Assembly (NCBI GenBank): GCA_046481785.1
Contig: JAWOJF010000255.1
Span: 1 to 19,297, forward strand
Length of the DNA: 19,297 bases
DNA from: JAWOJF01 sp046481785
GTDB lineage: Bacteria > Bacteroidota > Ignavibacteria > Ignavibacteriales > Ignavibacteriaceae
Reading direction: 5' to 3'
Shown: positions 1 through 7,546 of the stretch, in pieces
Layout: each line of letters begins with the position of its first letter
Position numbering within the stretch: position 1 is the stretch's first letter
The notes under the pieces: generated by a model
The model's input: only the letters and a program-made list of their open reading frames with translations
Databases searched by the model: none
Told to the model about the DNA's origin: nothing
Program-made: the position numbers and the translations under genes

Positions 1-2
1 TA

Positions 3-65
3 AATAAAGATGCTGAGGAAGAATGTACCAGACTGCTGCATAAAAAATGGGTGGAAGAGATATAG
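3..65 (+). CDS. C-terminal tail of an unidentified protein (partial)
   Basis: An open frame enters from the left edge and stops at TAG 63-65. It encodes 20 residues, acidic then ending LLHKKWVEEI. Only the tail is present and I do not recognise the family. The charged, amphipathic character and the position about 100 bases before lysC on the same strand fit the end of a real gene, but a frame this short could be open by chance. Confidence 0.4.
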   Translation, partial: NKDAEEECTRLLHKKWVEEI

Positions 66-169
66 GAATATTTCAAGCTTAACATCATGTTTTAACATGT
101 GGTAGCTAGTAGAACCAAAACCGGGGCTTTAGCCCTGACAAGAATTAAAAACATAAAAGTATAATATAA

Positions 170-1357
170 ATGGAAATAATTGTTCAGAAATACGGCGGCA
201 GCTCTGTTGCCGATACAACAAAAATAAAAAAAGTTGCGGCTAAAATAGCTTCCCGTGTAAAAAGCGGACAAAAGCTTGTTGTTGTAGTTTCAGCAATGGG
301 TAAAACCACTGATAACCTTATTAAAACAGCCCGTGAGATTACAAGCAGTATTGTACCCCGTGAGCTTGATATGCTGCTTACAACCGGTGAGCAGGTTTCT
401 GCGGCACTTGTATCAATTGCACTGAATGATATTGGAATAAAAACAAAATCATTAAATGCATTTCAGCTTGAAATTGTTACTACCGGTAATTTTAATGAAG
501 CAAGGATTAAGAATCTTAAAGTAGATAAGCTTCGAAAACTTTTAGAAAATTTTGATGCACTTATAGTTACCGGCTTCCAGGGTATTACAGAAGAAGGTGA
601 AATTACTACATTAGGAAGAGGCGGCTCCGATACTTCTGCTGTAGCTCTTGCAGCCGCATTAAACGTTAAGTGTGAAATTTACAGTGATGTAGCGGGTATT
701 TATTCCACTGACCCCCGGATACATCCTGGTGCTAAAAAATTAAAATATGTTACTTATGATGAAATGCTTGAAATGGCAAGCCTTGGAGCAAAGGTGCTTC
801 ACAGCAGGTCGGTGGAAGTTGCTAAAAAATTTGGTATAACACTTTATTGTGGTTCAACATTTTCAGAAGAGGAGGGTAGTTACGTGGTTTCAACTAATTT
901 GGAAGAGCCTTCGGTTACAGGGCTTAGTGTTATGGATAACCAAACCCAGGTTACACTTACAAATCTTCCGCTTGATTATACGATTGTTCATAAAATATTT
1001 GAAAGCGCTGCAAGAGAAGACTTAAACCTGGATATGATTTCAATAATAAGTAATTCCGGATTAAATATTTCCTTTACCGTTGTTGAAGATAAAAAATCTG
1101 ATGCGGAAGAAGCTTTAAACAAGTTATTAAAAGACTTTAGCGGCTTAAATATCCATTATCACCCCGGGTATTCCAAAATTTCCATAGTTGGTATTGGAAT
1201 GCGCTCCCACAGCGGTGTTGCTGCACAATATTTTAAAGCTCTTGAAAATATTCCTGTTAAGCTTGTTACAACATCTGAAATTAAGATATCCTGTTTGGTT
1301 GAAGAAAAATATAAAGATCAGGCGGTTCAGGCCCTTGTTAAAGCATTTGATCTTTGA
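170..1357 (+). CDS. lysC: Aspartate kinase, monofunctional, with two ACT domains
   Basis: This enzyme phosphorylates L-aspartate with ATP, the first step of the diaminopimelate/lysine, threonine and methionine pathways in the cytoplasm. The 395 residues match the usual size of monofunctional aspartokinases. The N-terminal motif KYGGSSVAD (residues 7-15) is a variant of the family K-(F/Y)-GG-(T/S)-S motif. TTGEQVSAAL (71-80) and the TLGRGGSDTSA loop (147-157) form the amino-acid kinase active site. Two ACT repeats follow (about 265-330 and 335-395), with the regulatory-type segments MISIISNSG and LVTTSEIKIS. Feedback control by lysine and/or threonine is known for the family and inferred here. 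No homoserine dehydrogenase is fused and no lysine-riboswitch-sized leader precedes it. ATG 170 is placed by the conserved N-terminus; no Shine-Dalgarno sequence precedes it. Confidence 0.95.
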   Translation: MEIIVQKYGGSSVADTTKIKKVAAKIASRVKSGQKLVVVVSAMGKTTDNLIKTAREITSSIVPRELDMLLTTGEQVSAALVSIALNDIGIKTKSLNAFQLEIVTTGNFNEARIKNLKVDKLRKLLENFDALIVTGFQGITEEGEITTLGRGGSDTSAVALAAALNVKCEIYSDVAGIYSTDPRIHPGAKKLKYVTYDEMLEMASLGAKVLHSRSVEVAKKFGITLYCGSTFSEEEGSYVVSTNLEEPSVTGLSVMDNQTQVTLTNLPLDYTIVHKIFESAAREDLNLDMISIISNSGLNISFTVVEDKKSDAEEALNKLLKDFSGLNIHYHPGYSKISIVGIGMRSHSGVAAQYFKALENIPVKLVTTSEIKISCLVEEKYKDQAVQALVKAFDL

Positions 1358-1446
1358 TAAGCCCGTAGTTTTGAATCTTAAACTTATTCCTGCAGGTTTG
1401 TGAAATTGTAGTTTTCAAAATCTCCGGTAATATTGTAAGTTGATAT

Positions 1447-2499
1447 ATGAATTTATCAGCCAGAAACCGGAAGAATATAAAAACTATAGGCGCAATTACC
1501 CTCACCGGTATGATAATCGGACTTATCTTTTCAAACATTGTTTTTGGATCAACATTTTCCCGGATGATAAGGGGGGCCGCAATTGGTTTCTTAATTACGT
1601 TAATAAGTTCTTCAACAGAAGTTTTCTTTTTTCAGCGCAGTTTAAAACAACTCAGCTTTTCTGCTACTCTTTTTGCCCGGACAGCATTTTACATTATAGT
1701 CATATCAATATCTACCAGCTTTGTTATACTTCTGCATGAATCAATAGAGACCAATACAAGTATCATTACTACACTCTTTGAGAGTTATATGCAGGAATTC
1801 TTTACCAAGGATTTTGTTACAATACTTGTCTTTTCAGTATTAGCAAGTTTTTCCATCAACCTGTTCTGGCAGTTAAACAGGATACTGGGTAAAGGTGTTT
1901 TGCTCAATCTTCTGATCGGCAAGTATTCCAGGCCAAGATCTGAAGAAAGAATTTTTATGTTTCTTGATCTTAATTCAGCTACTACAATTGCAGAGCAGCT
2001 CGGCCTTTATAAATACAGCAGTTTAATACAAAGTGTTTTTTCGGATGTAACAGGACCCATCCTTGAAACCAAAGCTGAAGTTTATCAATATATTGGCGAT
2101 GAAATTGTACTTACATGGAAACTGGCGAAGGGAATAAAAAATAATAACTGTATAGAATTATTTTTTAGGATAAAAGAAAAAATAAAATCAAAGGAGCGTA
2201 TTTATTTCAGAAAATATGGGGTTACTCCATCATTTAAAGCCGGACTTCATTGTGGTGAAGCTATTGTTACAGAAGTCGGCGATGTAAAAAAGGGAATAGT
2301 TTATCATGGTGATGTTCTTAACACAACTGCACGTATAAGAGAACAGTGTGGTGAATTGTATAAGGAATTCCTTGTGTCAGATGATCTTTTACAACAACTT
2401 GATTTTAAGAATTTTTACCAGGTTGAAAAAATGGGAACCTTTAAGCTGAGAGGGAAAGAAAATGAAATTGAATTATACAGCGTTTTAAAAAATTCATAA
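1447..2499 (+). CDS. Membrane-anchored class III adenylate/guanylate cyclase
   Basis: The product should make a cyclic nucleotide (cAMP or cGMP) from NTP at the inner face of the membrane. Residues 1-145 hold about four hydrophobic segments (roughly 13-33, 42-62, 78-97, 122-142). A class III cyclase homology domain follows (about 165-350). It keeps both metal-binding aspartates: D174 in MFLDLN and D218 in YIGDEIV. The segment GDVLNTTARI (288-297) supplies the D289 position and the transition-state N292 and R296. The position three residues before the GDE motif, often the purine-selecting Lys, is Q214, so substrate choice cannot be read with confidence. It lies 89 bases after lysC on the same strand, with no clear terminator between, and its 3' end faces rqcH. 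There is no Shine-Dalgarno sequence before ATG 1447. Confidence 0.88.
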   Translation: MNLSARNRKNIKTIGAITLTGMIIGLIFSNIVFGSTFSRMIRGAAIGFLITLISSSTEVFFFQRSLKQLSFSATLFARTAFYIIVISISTSFVILLHESIETNTSIITTLFESYMQEFFTKDFVTILVFSVLASFSINLFWQLNRILGKGVLLNLLIGKYSRPRSEERIFMFLDLNSATTIAEQLGLYKYSSLIQSVFSDVTGPILETKAEVYQYIGDEIVLTWKLAKGIKNNNCIELFFRIKEKIKSKERIYFRKYGVTPSFKAGLHCGEAIVTEVGDVKKGIVYHGDVLNTTARIREQCGELYKEFLVSDDLLQQLDFKNFYQVEKMGTFKLRGKENEIELYSVLKNS

Positions 2500-2628
2500 C
2501 CCCGCATTTCAGTCCCGTCCTGAAACACCAATCTCAAATAGTTACATCTCATCTTTAATATATTTCATTTTTATGCAGTATTACAGGCATAACAATTGAT
2601 TCATAATTCTGTTGTTGACCCATATTAA

Positions 2629-2695
2629 AATTGCCGGAGACTTAGGCTGGTTGGGATTTTATCCCGGAGGGACCCGCCTAAACTTTCCGGCAATT
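2629..2695. terminator. Long compound hairpin, probable bidirectional terminator
   Basis: It lies between the convergent cyclase and rqcH genes. The outer arms AATTGCCGGA (2629-2638) and TCCGGCAATT (2686-2695) pair perfectly over 10 bp. TTAGGC (2642-2647) pairs with GCCTAA (2676-2681), and GGGAT (2653-2657) pairs with ATCCC (2661-2665) around a TTT loop. A T-rich run (ATTTTTAT) follows on the plus strand and TTTTAAT follows on the minus strand, so it can stop transcription both ways. The internal bulges are more elaborate than a minimal terminator. Confidence 0.7.
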
Positions 2696-2765
2696 ATTTT
2701 TATCGGGGAAATTTTGTTTTTGTTAGGCTGAAATTATTTTAGGAATGGCATATAATTCGTTTAAT

Positions 2766-4391
2766 TCATTCTCTCTCACTTCCAACATATTCACAGCCAT
2801 CAGGTATTTCCGGCCTTACAATCAAGACATCCTCCTTAAGAAGAGCAACTTTACCCGGCTCCATTCCTTTTTTCTTCACCACATACTTTTTCTGTGCATA
2901 GGAAACAGGCGCCATACCTGATGTTTTGGCTTTGCTATGATATGCGGCAATAGAGGCAGTCTTCTTTAATACATCCTTCGGAACAGCTTCCTTCGTATTA
3001 TCAATACGCAGTACTACATGGGAACCGGGTACACTGCGGGCATGAAACCAGTAGTCGTTTTGTTTTGCGAATTTGGTAGTAAGCAGGTCATTATTTGAAC
3101 TGTCTTTTCCAACAAAAACATTATACTTTTCATAAATTATATACTGTTTGAACTTCTCTTTTAAGTCATCTTTTGGAGAAGTGTTATCCCCGGTTTTAAT
3201 TTTTAATTCTTTCATAATTGTATTCAGCTCATCAATATTTTCAGAAATATTAAATCTTCCTTCTATTCCCTTAAGTTTATTATACTGCTTTTTAAGCGAT
3301 TCAAAAAGCTCCATTGATTTATTATAATTTATTTTTTCGCTTTTTGATTTATCGAAATAGTAGTCAGCATTCTTCTGAGGTGATAACTTTTCATTAAGCT
3401 TAATCAGCAGAGGAGTATTATCACTGTAAATATCTTCAATCTCTATTTTATCCATTCCCCTGCGCAGCTTATTCAGATTAATAAGCAATAAATTGGCAAG
3501 TTTATTATACTCTACTTCCTTACTGCCATTATCAATCCTGCTTTTAAGGTTGTTAAGCTTTGAAGATACTTTTCCCAATTCCCGTTCAATATGTTTTTTA
3601 ATTATTCTTTTTATCTGTCCGGTTACACCAAGCTGGAAATACTTGCCGAAGAAAAAGTTAAGAGCTCTTATAAGATTATCAAATTGTTCTTTAGACGTAT
3701 AAGAAAATATTTTAAATGTATTTACAGCTAAGTGTATTTCATAATTGTGTTCATCAATAAAGACCGCAGGCTCAGTTTGTATAATATCATTAAGAATATT
3801 TTTAACTACTGCGGTATCTGCAATATCATCAGATGAACTTCTTGCCTGTGCTTCAGTAATTATTTCTTTGCCAAGTATGGGGTGCTTTTTTCTCAAATCA
3901 GTCCAGCAATCACCGCGATCAAAATCCGGCATATTAAAAACAGATATAAAATTTATACTGTTTACTTCTTTAAGGAACTCGATATTATCCTGGTCCTCAT
4001 TTTTTTTGAAAGCTTCAATACCGGATTCACTATTAACAAAAAATATATTTGTGAACTTACCCCGTATGGTAAAATAAATCGTGAGGTTATTTGCCGTAAT
4101 TCTTATTATGCGGTCTCTTTCAGCTATATCAATTAAAAGCAGGGGAGAGGGGAGTACATTGCTATAGAAATCAATAGTATTTTTTTTGGCCCGGTGGAAG
4201 CTTCTTCTTAAGTTAACATAAGGAAATCCGGGATTAGCAGATATTTCCAGGTATTTCTCCTCAGCGTCTGATTTGAATTCCAGAATCAGTTTATCCTTAT
4301 CCTGTGTAAAAACAGTACTGAGAGAAAAACCCTTCAGTTCTTCATTTGCCTCAATAATAAACCTGTTAAGAAAGAAATAATTTTTGAACAT
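2766..4391 (-). CDS. rqcH: RqcH/NFACT-family ribosome quality-control factor
   Basis: Bacterial RqcH (Rqc2/NEMF homologue, formerly FbpA/YloA) binds obstructed 50S subunits carrying peptidyl-tRNA and recruits tRNA-Ala to add degradation-promoting alanine tails. The NFACT-N domain opens with FKNYFFLNRFIIEANEELKG and carries the Asp-Arg pair in ERDRII (D93, R94), matching the DR motif needed in characterised RqcH. A charged helical region, probably coiled coil, spans about 270-420. An NFACT-R domain (about 420-530) includes DYWFHARSVPGSHVVLR. The frame is open upstream to 4490, but family proteins begin at MF(x)NY, so I place the start at ATG 4391 (541 residues). This also removes an overlap with the divergent transporter. 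It converges on the cyclase gene and probably ends at the shared hairpin. Confidence 0.92.
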   Translation of the reverse strand: MFKNYFFLNRFIIEANEELKGFSLSTVFTQDKDKLILEFKSDAEEKYLEISANPGFPYVNLRRSFHRAKKNTIDFYSNVLPSPLLLIDIAERDRIIRITANNLTIYFTIRGKFTNIFFVNSESGIEAFKKNEDQDNIEFLKEVNSINFISVFNMPDFDRGDCWTDLRKKHPILGKEIITEAQARSSSDDIADTAVVKNILNDIIQTEPAVFIDEHNYEIHLAVNTFKIFSYTSKEQFDNLIRALNFFFGKYFQLGVTGQIKRIIKKHIERELGKVSSKLNNLKSRIDNGSKEVEYNKLANLLLINLNKLRRGMDKIEIEDIYSDNTPLLIKLNEKLSPQKNADYYFDKSKSEKINYNKSMELFESLKKQYNKLKGIEGRFNISENIDELNTIMKELKIKTGDNTSPKDDLKEKFKQYIIYEKYNVFVGKDSSNNDLLTTKFAKQNDYWFHARSVPGSHVVLRIDNTKEAVPKDVLKKTASIAAYHSKAKTSGMAPVSYAQKKYVVKKKGMEPGKVALLKEDVLIVRPEIPDGCEYVGSERE

Positions 4392-4446
4392 TGATAACCA
4401 ACTAATAAAAAAATAACTTTGTGAATAAAAATGCGCTTTAATATAT

Positions 4447-5796
4447 TTGAAATCAACAAACAACCGGGAAAGAATATTGACTTCCTCCAACAGATTCCAA
4501 TCTCTTAAAAGCGGCTTTCAGCCTTCCTTCTGGGTAGCAAATATAATGGAGTTATTTGAAAGATTGGCATATTACGGCCAGGCTACCATTTTAAGTCTTT
4601 TTTTAAGGGATCATCTTAATTTTAGTGAATCTGAAGCGGGGCAGCTTTCCTCCATTTTTGGCGGACTTATTTATATGCTTCCTGCATTTGCCGGTGCATT
4701 AGCGGATAAATACGGATTCAAAAAAGCATTTTCTTTCGCATTTTTTGTGTTGGCCATCGGATATTTTCTTATAGGCTCTACAGGAATGGAAGCCTTCTCC
4801 GGATTTTATTCGGGCTTTGATTTATACTGGGTACTTACATTAATACTCATCTTTACCGCTTTTGGAGGATCGTTCATTAAACCCAGTGTGTTGGGCACCG
4901 TAGCTCTTACTTCTACACCGGAAACAAAATCACTTGGTTATGCAATATATTACTGGCTGGTAAACATTGGCGGTGCAATTGGACCTTTGCTTGCCTTTGT
5001 GGTCCGCGATTCATTCGGAATTGAATTTGTTTATGTAGTATCCGCTGTTAGCTGTGCCTTAATGTTTATATCAACCAGAATTTTCTTTAAAGAACCTGTA
5101 GCAAAACTTGAAGAGCAAAAACAAAAACTTAGTGATGTTATCATGAACCTGTTTAAGGTTCTTGTTAATTTCAGATTTATATCATTGCTTTTAATATTCG
5201 GCCTTTACTGGATATTATTCTGGCAGTTCTTTATTATCATTCCGTTTTATATTGCAGATTATATTTCTCTTGATTCACCTATTGAGCTTATAGTATCCAC
5301 CGGCGCATGGACAATTATGCTGTTCCAGATACCTGTAAACAGGTTAACTAAAAATATTACTACACCAAACGCTATTATTATAGGTTTTATATTTGCCACT
5401 TTAACCTGGCTTATCTGGTATCTTGTTCTTCCAAATATTCAGGGCGTTACCTTTAATCCATTCGGGATAAGAATAGACTTAAGCCTTTTTGTTATAGTAT
5501 TTGGAATATTCCTCTTCTCAGTAGGGGAACAGACCCAGGCACCCAGATTTTATGAGTTTATAGCAGAGCTTGCTCCTAAAGGGCAATTAGCTTTGTTCCA
5601 GGGGTATTCATTTTTACCTGTTGCTATTGCATGGGGGTTCGGCGGAACAATAGGAGGATGGCTGTACCAGTTATACGGTTTTGGGGGAACTAATAATCCT
5701 TCAATTATCTTCCTGTTTTTTACAGGCGTAGGTGTTTTAACTGTTATTCTTATGTTTATTTATAACTGGTATATTAAAAGAAGCAATAAAGTATAG
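4447..5796 (+). CDS. POT/PTR-like major facilitator transporter
   Basis: This is a polytopic inner-membrane carrier of the major facilitator superfamily, about 12 membrane segments in 449 residues. Its best family match is the proton-coupled oligopeptide transporter (POT) group. MELFERLAYYG (34-44) fits the POT signature E-x-x-E-R-x-x-Y-Y. GALADKYGFKK follows TM2 as the cytoplasmic loop motif, and FGGSFIKPSVLGT resembles the POT G-x-G-x-x-K-P-x-x motif. The substrate is unknown; peptides are the default guess, and the protein is shorter than many bacterial POTs, which often have 14 segments. The start is uncertain. No ATG lies before the conserved segment, so translation begins at TTG 4447 or TTG 4477, the latter having a weak purine-rich GGGAAAG upstream. 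It is transcribed divergently from rqcH across about 55 bases. Confidence 0.75.
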   Translation: MKSTNNRERILTSSNRFQSLKSGFQPSFWVANIMELFERLAYYGQATILSLFLRDHLNFSESEAGQLSSIFGGLIYMLPAFAGALADKYGFKKAFSFAFFVLAIGYFLIGSTGMEAFSGFYSGFDLYWVLTLILIFTAFGGSFIKPSVLGTVALTSTPETKSLGYAIYYWLVNIGGAIGPLLAFVVRDSFGIEFVYVVSAVSCALMFISTRIFFKEPVAKLEEQKQKLSDVIMNLFKVLVNFRFISLLLIFGLYWILFWQFFIIIPFYIADYISLDSPIELIVSTGAWTIMLFQIPVNRLTKNITTPNAIIIGFIFATLTWLIWYLVLPNIQGVTFNPFGIRIDLSLFVIVFGIFLFSVGEQTQAPRFYEFIAELAPKGQLALFQGYSFLPVAIAWGFGGTIGGWLYQLYGFGGTNNPSIIFLFFTGVGVLTVILMFIYNWYIKRSNKV

Positions 5797-5875
5797 ATAA
5801 GAAGCCTCTTTACCCTATTATATTCAGTATAAGTAAGCTCTTAAGGCATTCCAAATCAATCCTTTGTTCCGGTGG

Positions 5876-5907
5876 TTTGTTAAAGAAAACCTCATTTGAT
5901 ATATTTG
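5876..5907 (+). promoter_or_regulatory. Candidate Bacteroidota-type promoter before the PASTA gene
   Basis: TTTG (5876-5879), a 20-base spacer and TATATTTG (5900-5907) match the Bacteroidota vegetative promoter consensus (TTTG, 17-23 bases, TAnnTTTG). The ATG begins at 5915, so the transcript would be nearly leaderless. The region is AT-rich, so a chance match is possible. Confidence 0.35.
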
Positions 5908-5914
5908 TTATGTA

Positions 5915-6688
5915 ATGAAAAAACTGCTGGAAAAACCTTTCATAAGAAAAATATTATATGCCTTCCTTGGCTTTATATTACTTTTTTTGTTCATTGATTA
6001 TATCTTTATGCCCTGGTATGTTACTTCACCCGAAACAGTAGTACCGAATGTTGTTGGATTAAGGCAGACACAGGCTATGCAGAAACTTGAAAATATGAAT
6101 CTTGAGCCAATGATAGGCGATACCACTTATGATGAAAAGTACCCCCGGGGAACTATTGTATTACAGAAACCAAAAGCAGGTGCCGTTGTAAAGGAAGACA
6201 GGAATATTTACCTTTTTATAAGCGGCGGAGAACCGGTTGTGCGTGTCCCCCAGTTAAAGGGAAAATCTATAAGGGATGCTAAATTTGCTCTTGAACGTTT
6301 AGGTTTAAGCCTGGGTAATGTTGAGGAAATTCCATCAACTAATCCGCAGAATATGATATTTGATCAACAATTTGCCGAAGGAACTCCCTTAAAAAAGGGT
6401 GAAAATGTTGGTGTTTCCGTTAGTATTGGTATGGGAGATGAAGGCACTATTGAAGTGCCTGATCTGATAGGTAAATCTCTTACTGAAGCTGAAATAATTC
6501 TTGCTGACAGTTCTTTAAGAGTTGGCAAAATTAATTATCAGCGTTCATTTTCACTTTTACCAAATACAATACTTGACCAATACCCGAGTAAAGGTAATAA
6601 AATAAATCCCGGTGACCCTGTAGACCTGTTTGTTACAAGAGCTGCAGAACCAACCGAAGAAAAAGAAATTATAGAAGAAATAAGATGA
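5915..6688 (+). CDS. Single-pass membrane protein with three extracytoplasmic PASTA domains
   Basis: The 257-residue protein has a short basic N-terminus, one membrane segment (about 13-32) and three consecutive PASTA repeats outside the membrane (about 40-104, 107-172, 177-242). Each repeat starts with a V-P-x-(V/L)-x-G pattern: VPNVVGL, VPQLKGKS, VPDLIGKS. It ends in an acidic Glu-rich tail. PASTA domains bind peptidoglycan fragments or beta-lactam-like ligands in PrkC/Stk1 kinases and some penicillin-binding proteins. No kinase, transpeptidase or other catalytic domain is present here, so the role is probably cell-wall sensing or binding (inference). The stop codon overlaps the rpe start by four bases (ATGA), which indicates translational coupling. 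A candidate promoter lies immediately upstream. Confidence 0.88.
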   Translation: MKKLLEKPFIRKILYAFLGFILLFLFIDYIFMPWYVTSPETVVPNVVGLRQTQAMQKLENMNLEPMIGDTTYDEKYPRGTIVLQKPKAGAVVKEDRNIYLFISGGEPVVRVPQLKGKSIRDAKFALERLGLSLGNVEEIPSTNPQNMIFDQQFAEGTPLKKGENVGVSVSIGMGDEGTIEVPDLIGKSLTEAEIILADSSLRVGKINYQRSFSLLPNTILDQYPSKGNKINPGDPVDLFVTRAAEPTEEKEIIEEIR

Positions 6689-7350
6689 AACTTATAGCCC
6701 CTTCAATATTAGCCGCTGACTTTTCAAATCTTGCCCAGCAAATAAGAATGGCGGAAATAGGCGGTGCCGATATTATTCACTGCGATGTGATGGACGGCCA
6801 GTTTGTCCCGAACATTACATTTGGACCGATAATAGTTAATGCAGCTAAAAGAGTGTCGGAACGCCCGCTTGATGTACATTTAATGATTGAAAAACCTTAT
6901 GACTATGTTGAAGAGTTTGTAAAAGCTGGTGCAAATTCAGTTACAGTACATTATGAAGCTGCCAGACATTTGAACAGGGTGATACAAAAAATAAAAGAGC
7001 TTGGAGCCAAAGCGGGCGTAGCTCTTAATCCTGCTACACCTGTTCATGTTTTAAAGGATATTGCTGAATATGTTGACATGGTTTTAATCATGTCGGTTAA
7101 TCCCGGTTTTGGAGGACAGACTTTTATTCCCAACTCTTTGCGGAAAATAAGGGATGCAGTTTTACTGAGGGAAGAATTAAATGCTAAGTTTTTAATTGAA
7201 GTGGATGGAGGAATAAGCCGCGATACCATAAGAAGTATTTCAAATGCAGGGTGTGACGTTTTTGTAGCAGGCACATCAATATTTAAAGAGGATAACATCT
7301 CTGCCGCCACTGCAGAATTAAGAAATATGCTAAACACCATTGAAGTGTAA
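6685..7350 (+). CDS. rpe: Ribulose-phosphate 3-epimerase
   Basis: This enzyme interconverts D-ribulose 5-phosphate and D-xylulose 5-phosphate in the pentose phosphate pathway (cytoplasm). The 221 residues give a complete TIM barrel of normal size. It has SILAADF (7-13) with the conserved Ser and Asp, HCDVMDGQFVPNITFGP (32-48) with metal ligands and catalytic Asp, HLMIEKP with a second metal His, VNPGFGGQ binding phosphate, and VDGGIS with the second catalytic Asp. The start overlaps the end of the PASTA gene (ATGA), and the gene is followed within 40 bases by a strong terminator, so PASTA-rpe looks like a two-gene transcript. Confidence 0.97.
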   Translation: MKLIAPSILAADFSNLAQQIRMAEIGGADIIHCDVMDGQFVPNITFGPIIVNAAKRVSERPLDVHLMIEKPYDYVEEFVKAGANSVTVHYEAARHLNRVIQKIKELGAKAGVALNPATPVHVLKDIAEYVDMVLIMSVNPGFGGQTFIPNSLRKIRDAVLLREELNAKFLIEVDGGISRDTIRSISNAGCDVFVAGTSIFKEDNISAATAELRNMLNTIEV

Positions 7351-7388
7351 AGGCATTATAAATATGCTTCTGCAAACTTCTGTTTTTT

Positions 7389-7416
7389 AAGCGTGCTTAG
7401 GGTACGCTTTTTTTTT
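7389..7416 (+). terminator. Rho-independent terminator after rpe
   Basis: AAGCGTGC (7389-7396) pairs with GTACGCTT (7402-7409), eight pairs including one G-U, around the loop TTAGG. Nine T residues occupy 7408-7416. This is the clearest intrinsic terminator in the window and closes the PASTA-rpe transcript. Confidence 0.88.
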
Positions 7417-7458
7417 CAGTAAGATAAGCTATTCACAATGAACTAACACTGAATAAAT

Positions 7459-7484
7459 CATGTTTTTATTAAGGCATGTTTTTA
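7459..7484 (+). repeat. Short direct repeat upstream of folP
   Basis: CATGTTTTTA occurs at 7459-7468 and again at 7475-7484, 16 bases start to start. A TATAAT sequence follows at 7487-7492. The pair could be an operator or chance in AT-rich DNA. Confidence 0.3.
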
Positions 7485-7546
7485 AGTATAATTTTATTAA
7501 ATTGATTAACTAAAAAACTACTTGGTTTAATAAATCCGGGTTCTTC

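Noticed and set aside
135..165. CTGACA and TATAAT (19-base spacing) upstream of lysC as a sigma-70 promoter.
   Set aside because: TATAAT ends four bases before the ATG, so transcription would begin at or inside the start codon. The spacing is long and the region is simply AT-rich.
66..169. Hairpins CATGTT/AACATG (84-97) and GGGC/GCCC (about 124-135) before lysC as a riboswitch or terminator.
   Set aside because: Stems are short with tiny loops, no T tract follows, and the gap is too short for a lysine riboswitch.
3493..4136. Several 69-110-residue plus-strand frames inside rqcH.
   Set aside because: They lie entirely antisense to a strongly supported gene and have compositionally biased, featureless translations.
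4447..4490. Overlap of the rqcH and transporter reading frames as a real overlapping gene pair.
   Set aside because: The NFACT family begins at the MFKNY segment (ATG 4391), so the overlap disappears with the correct rqcH start.
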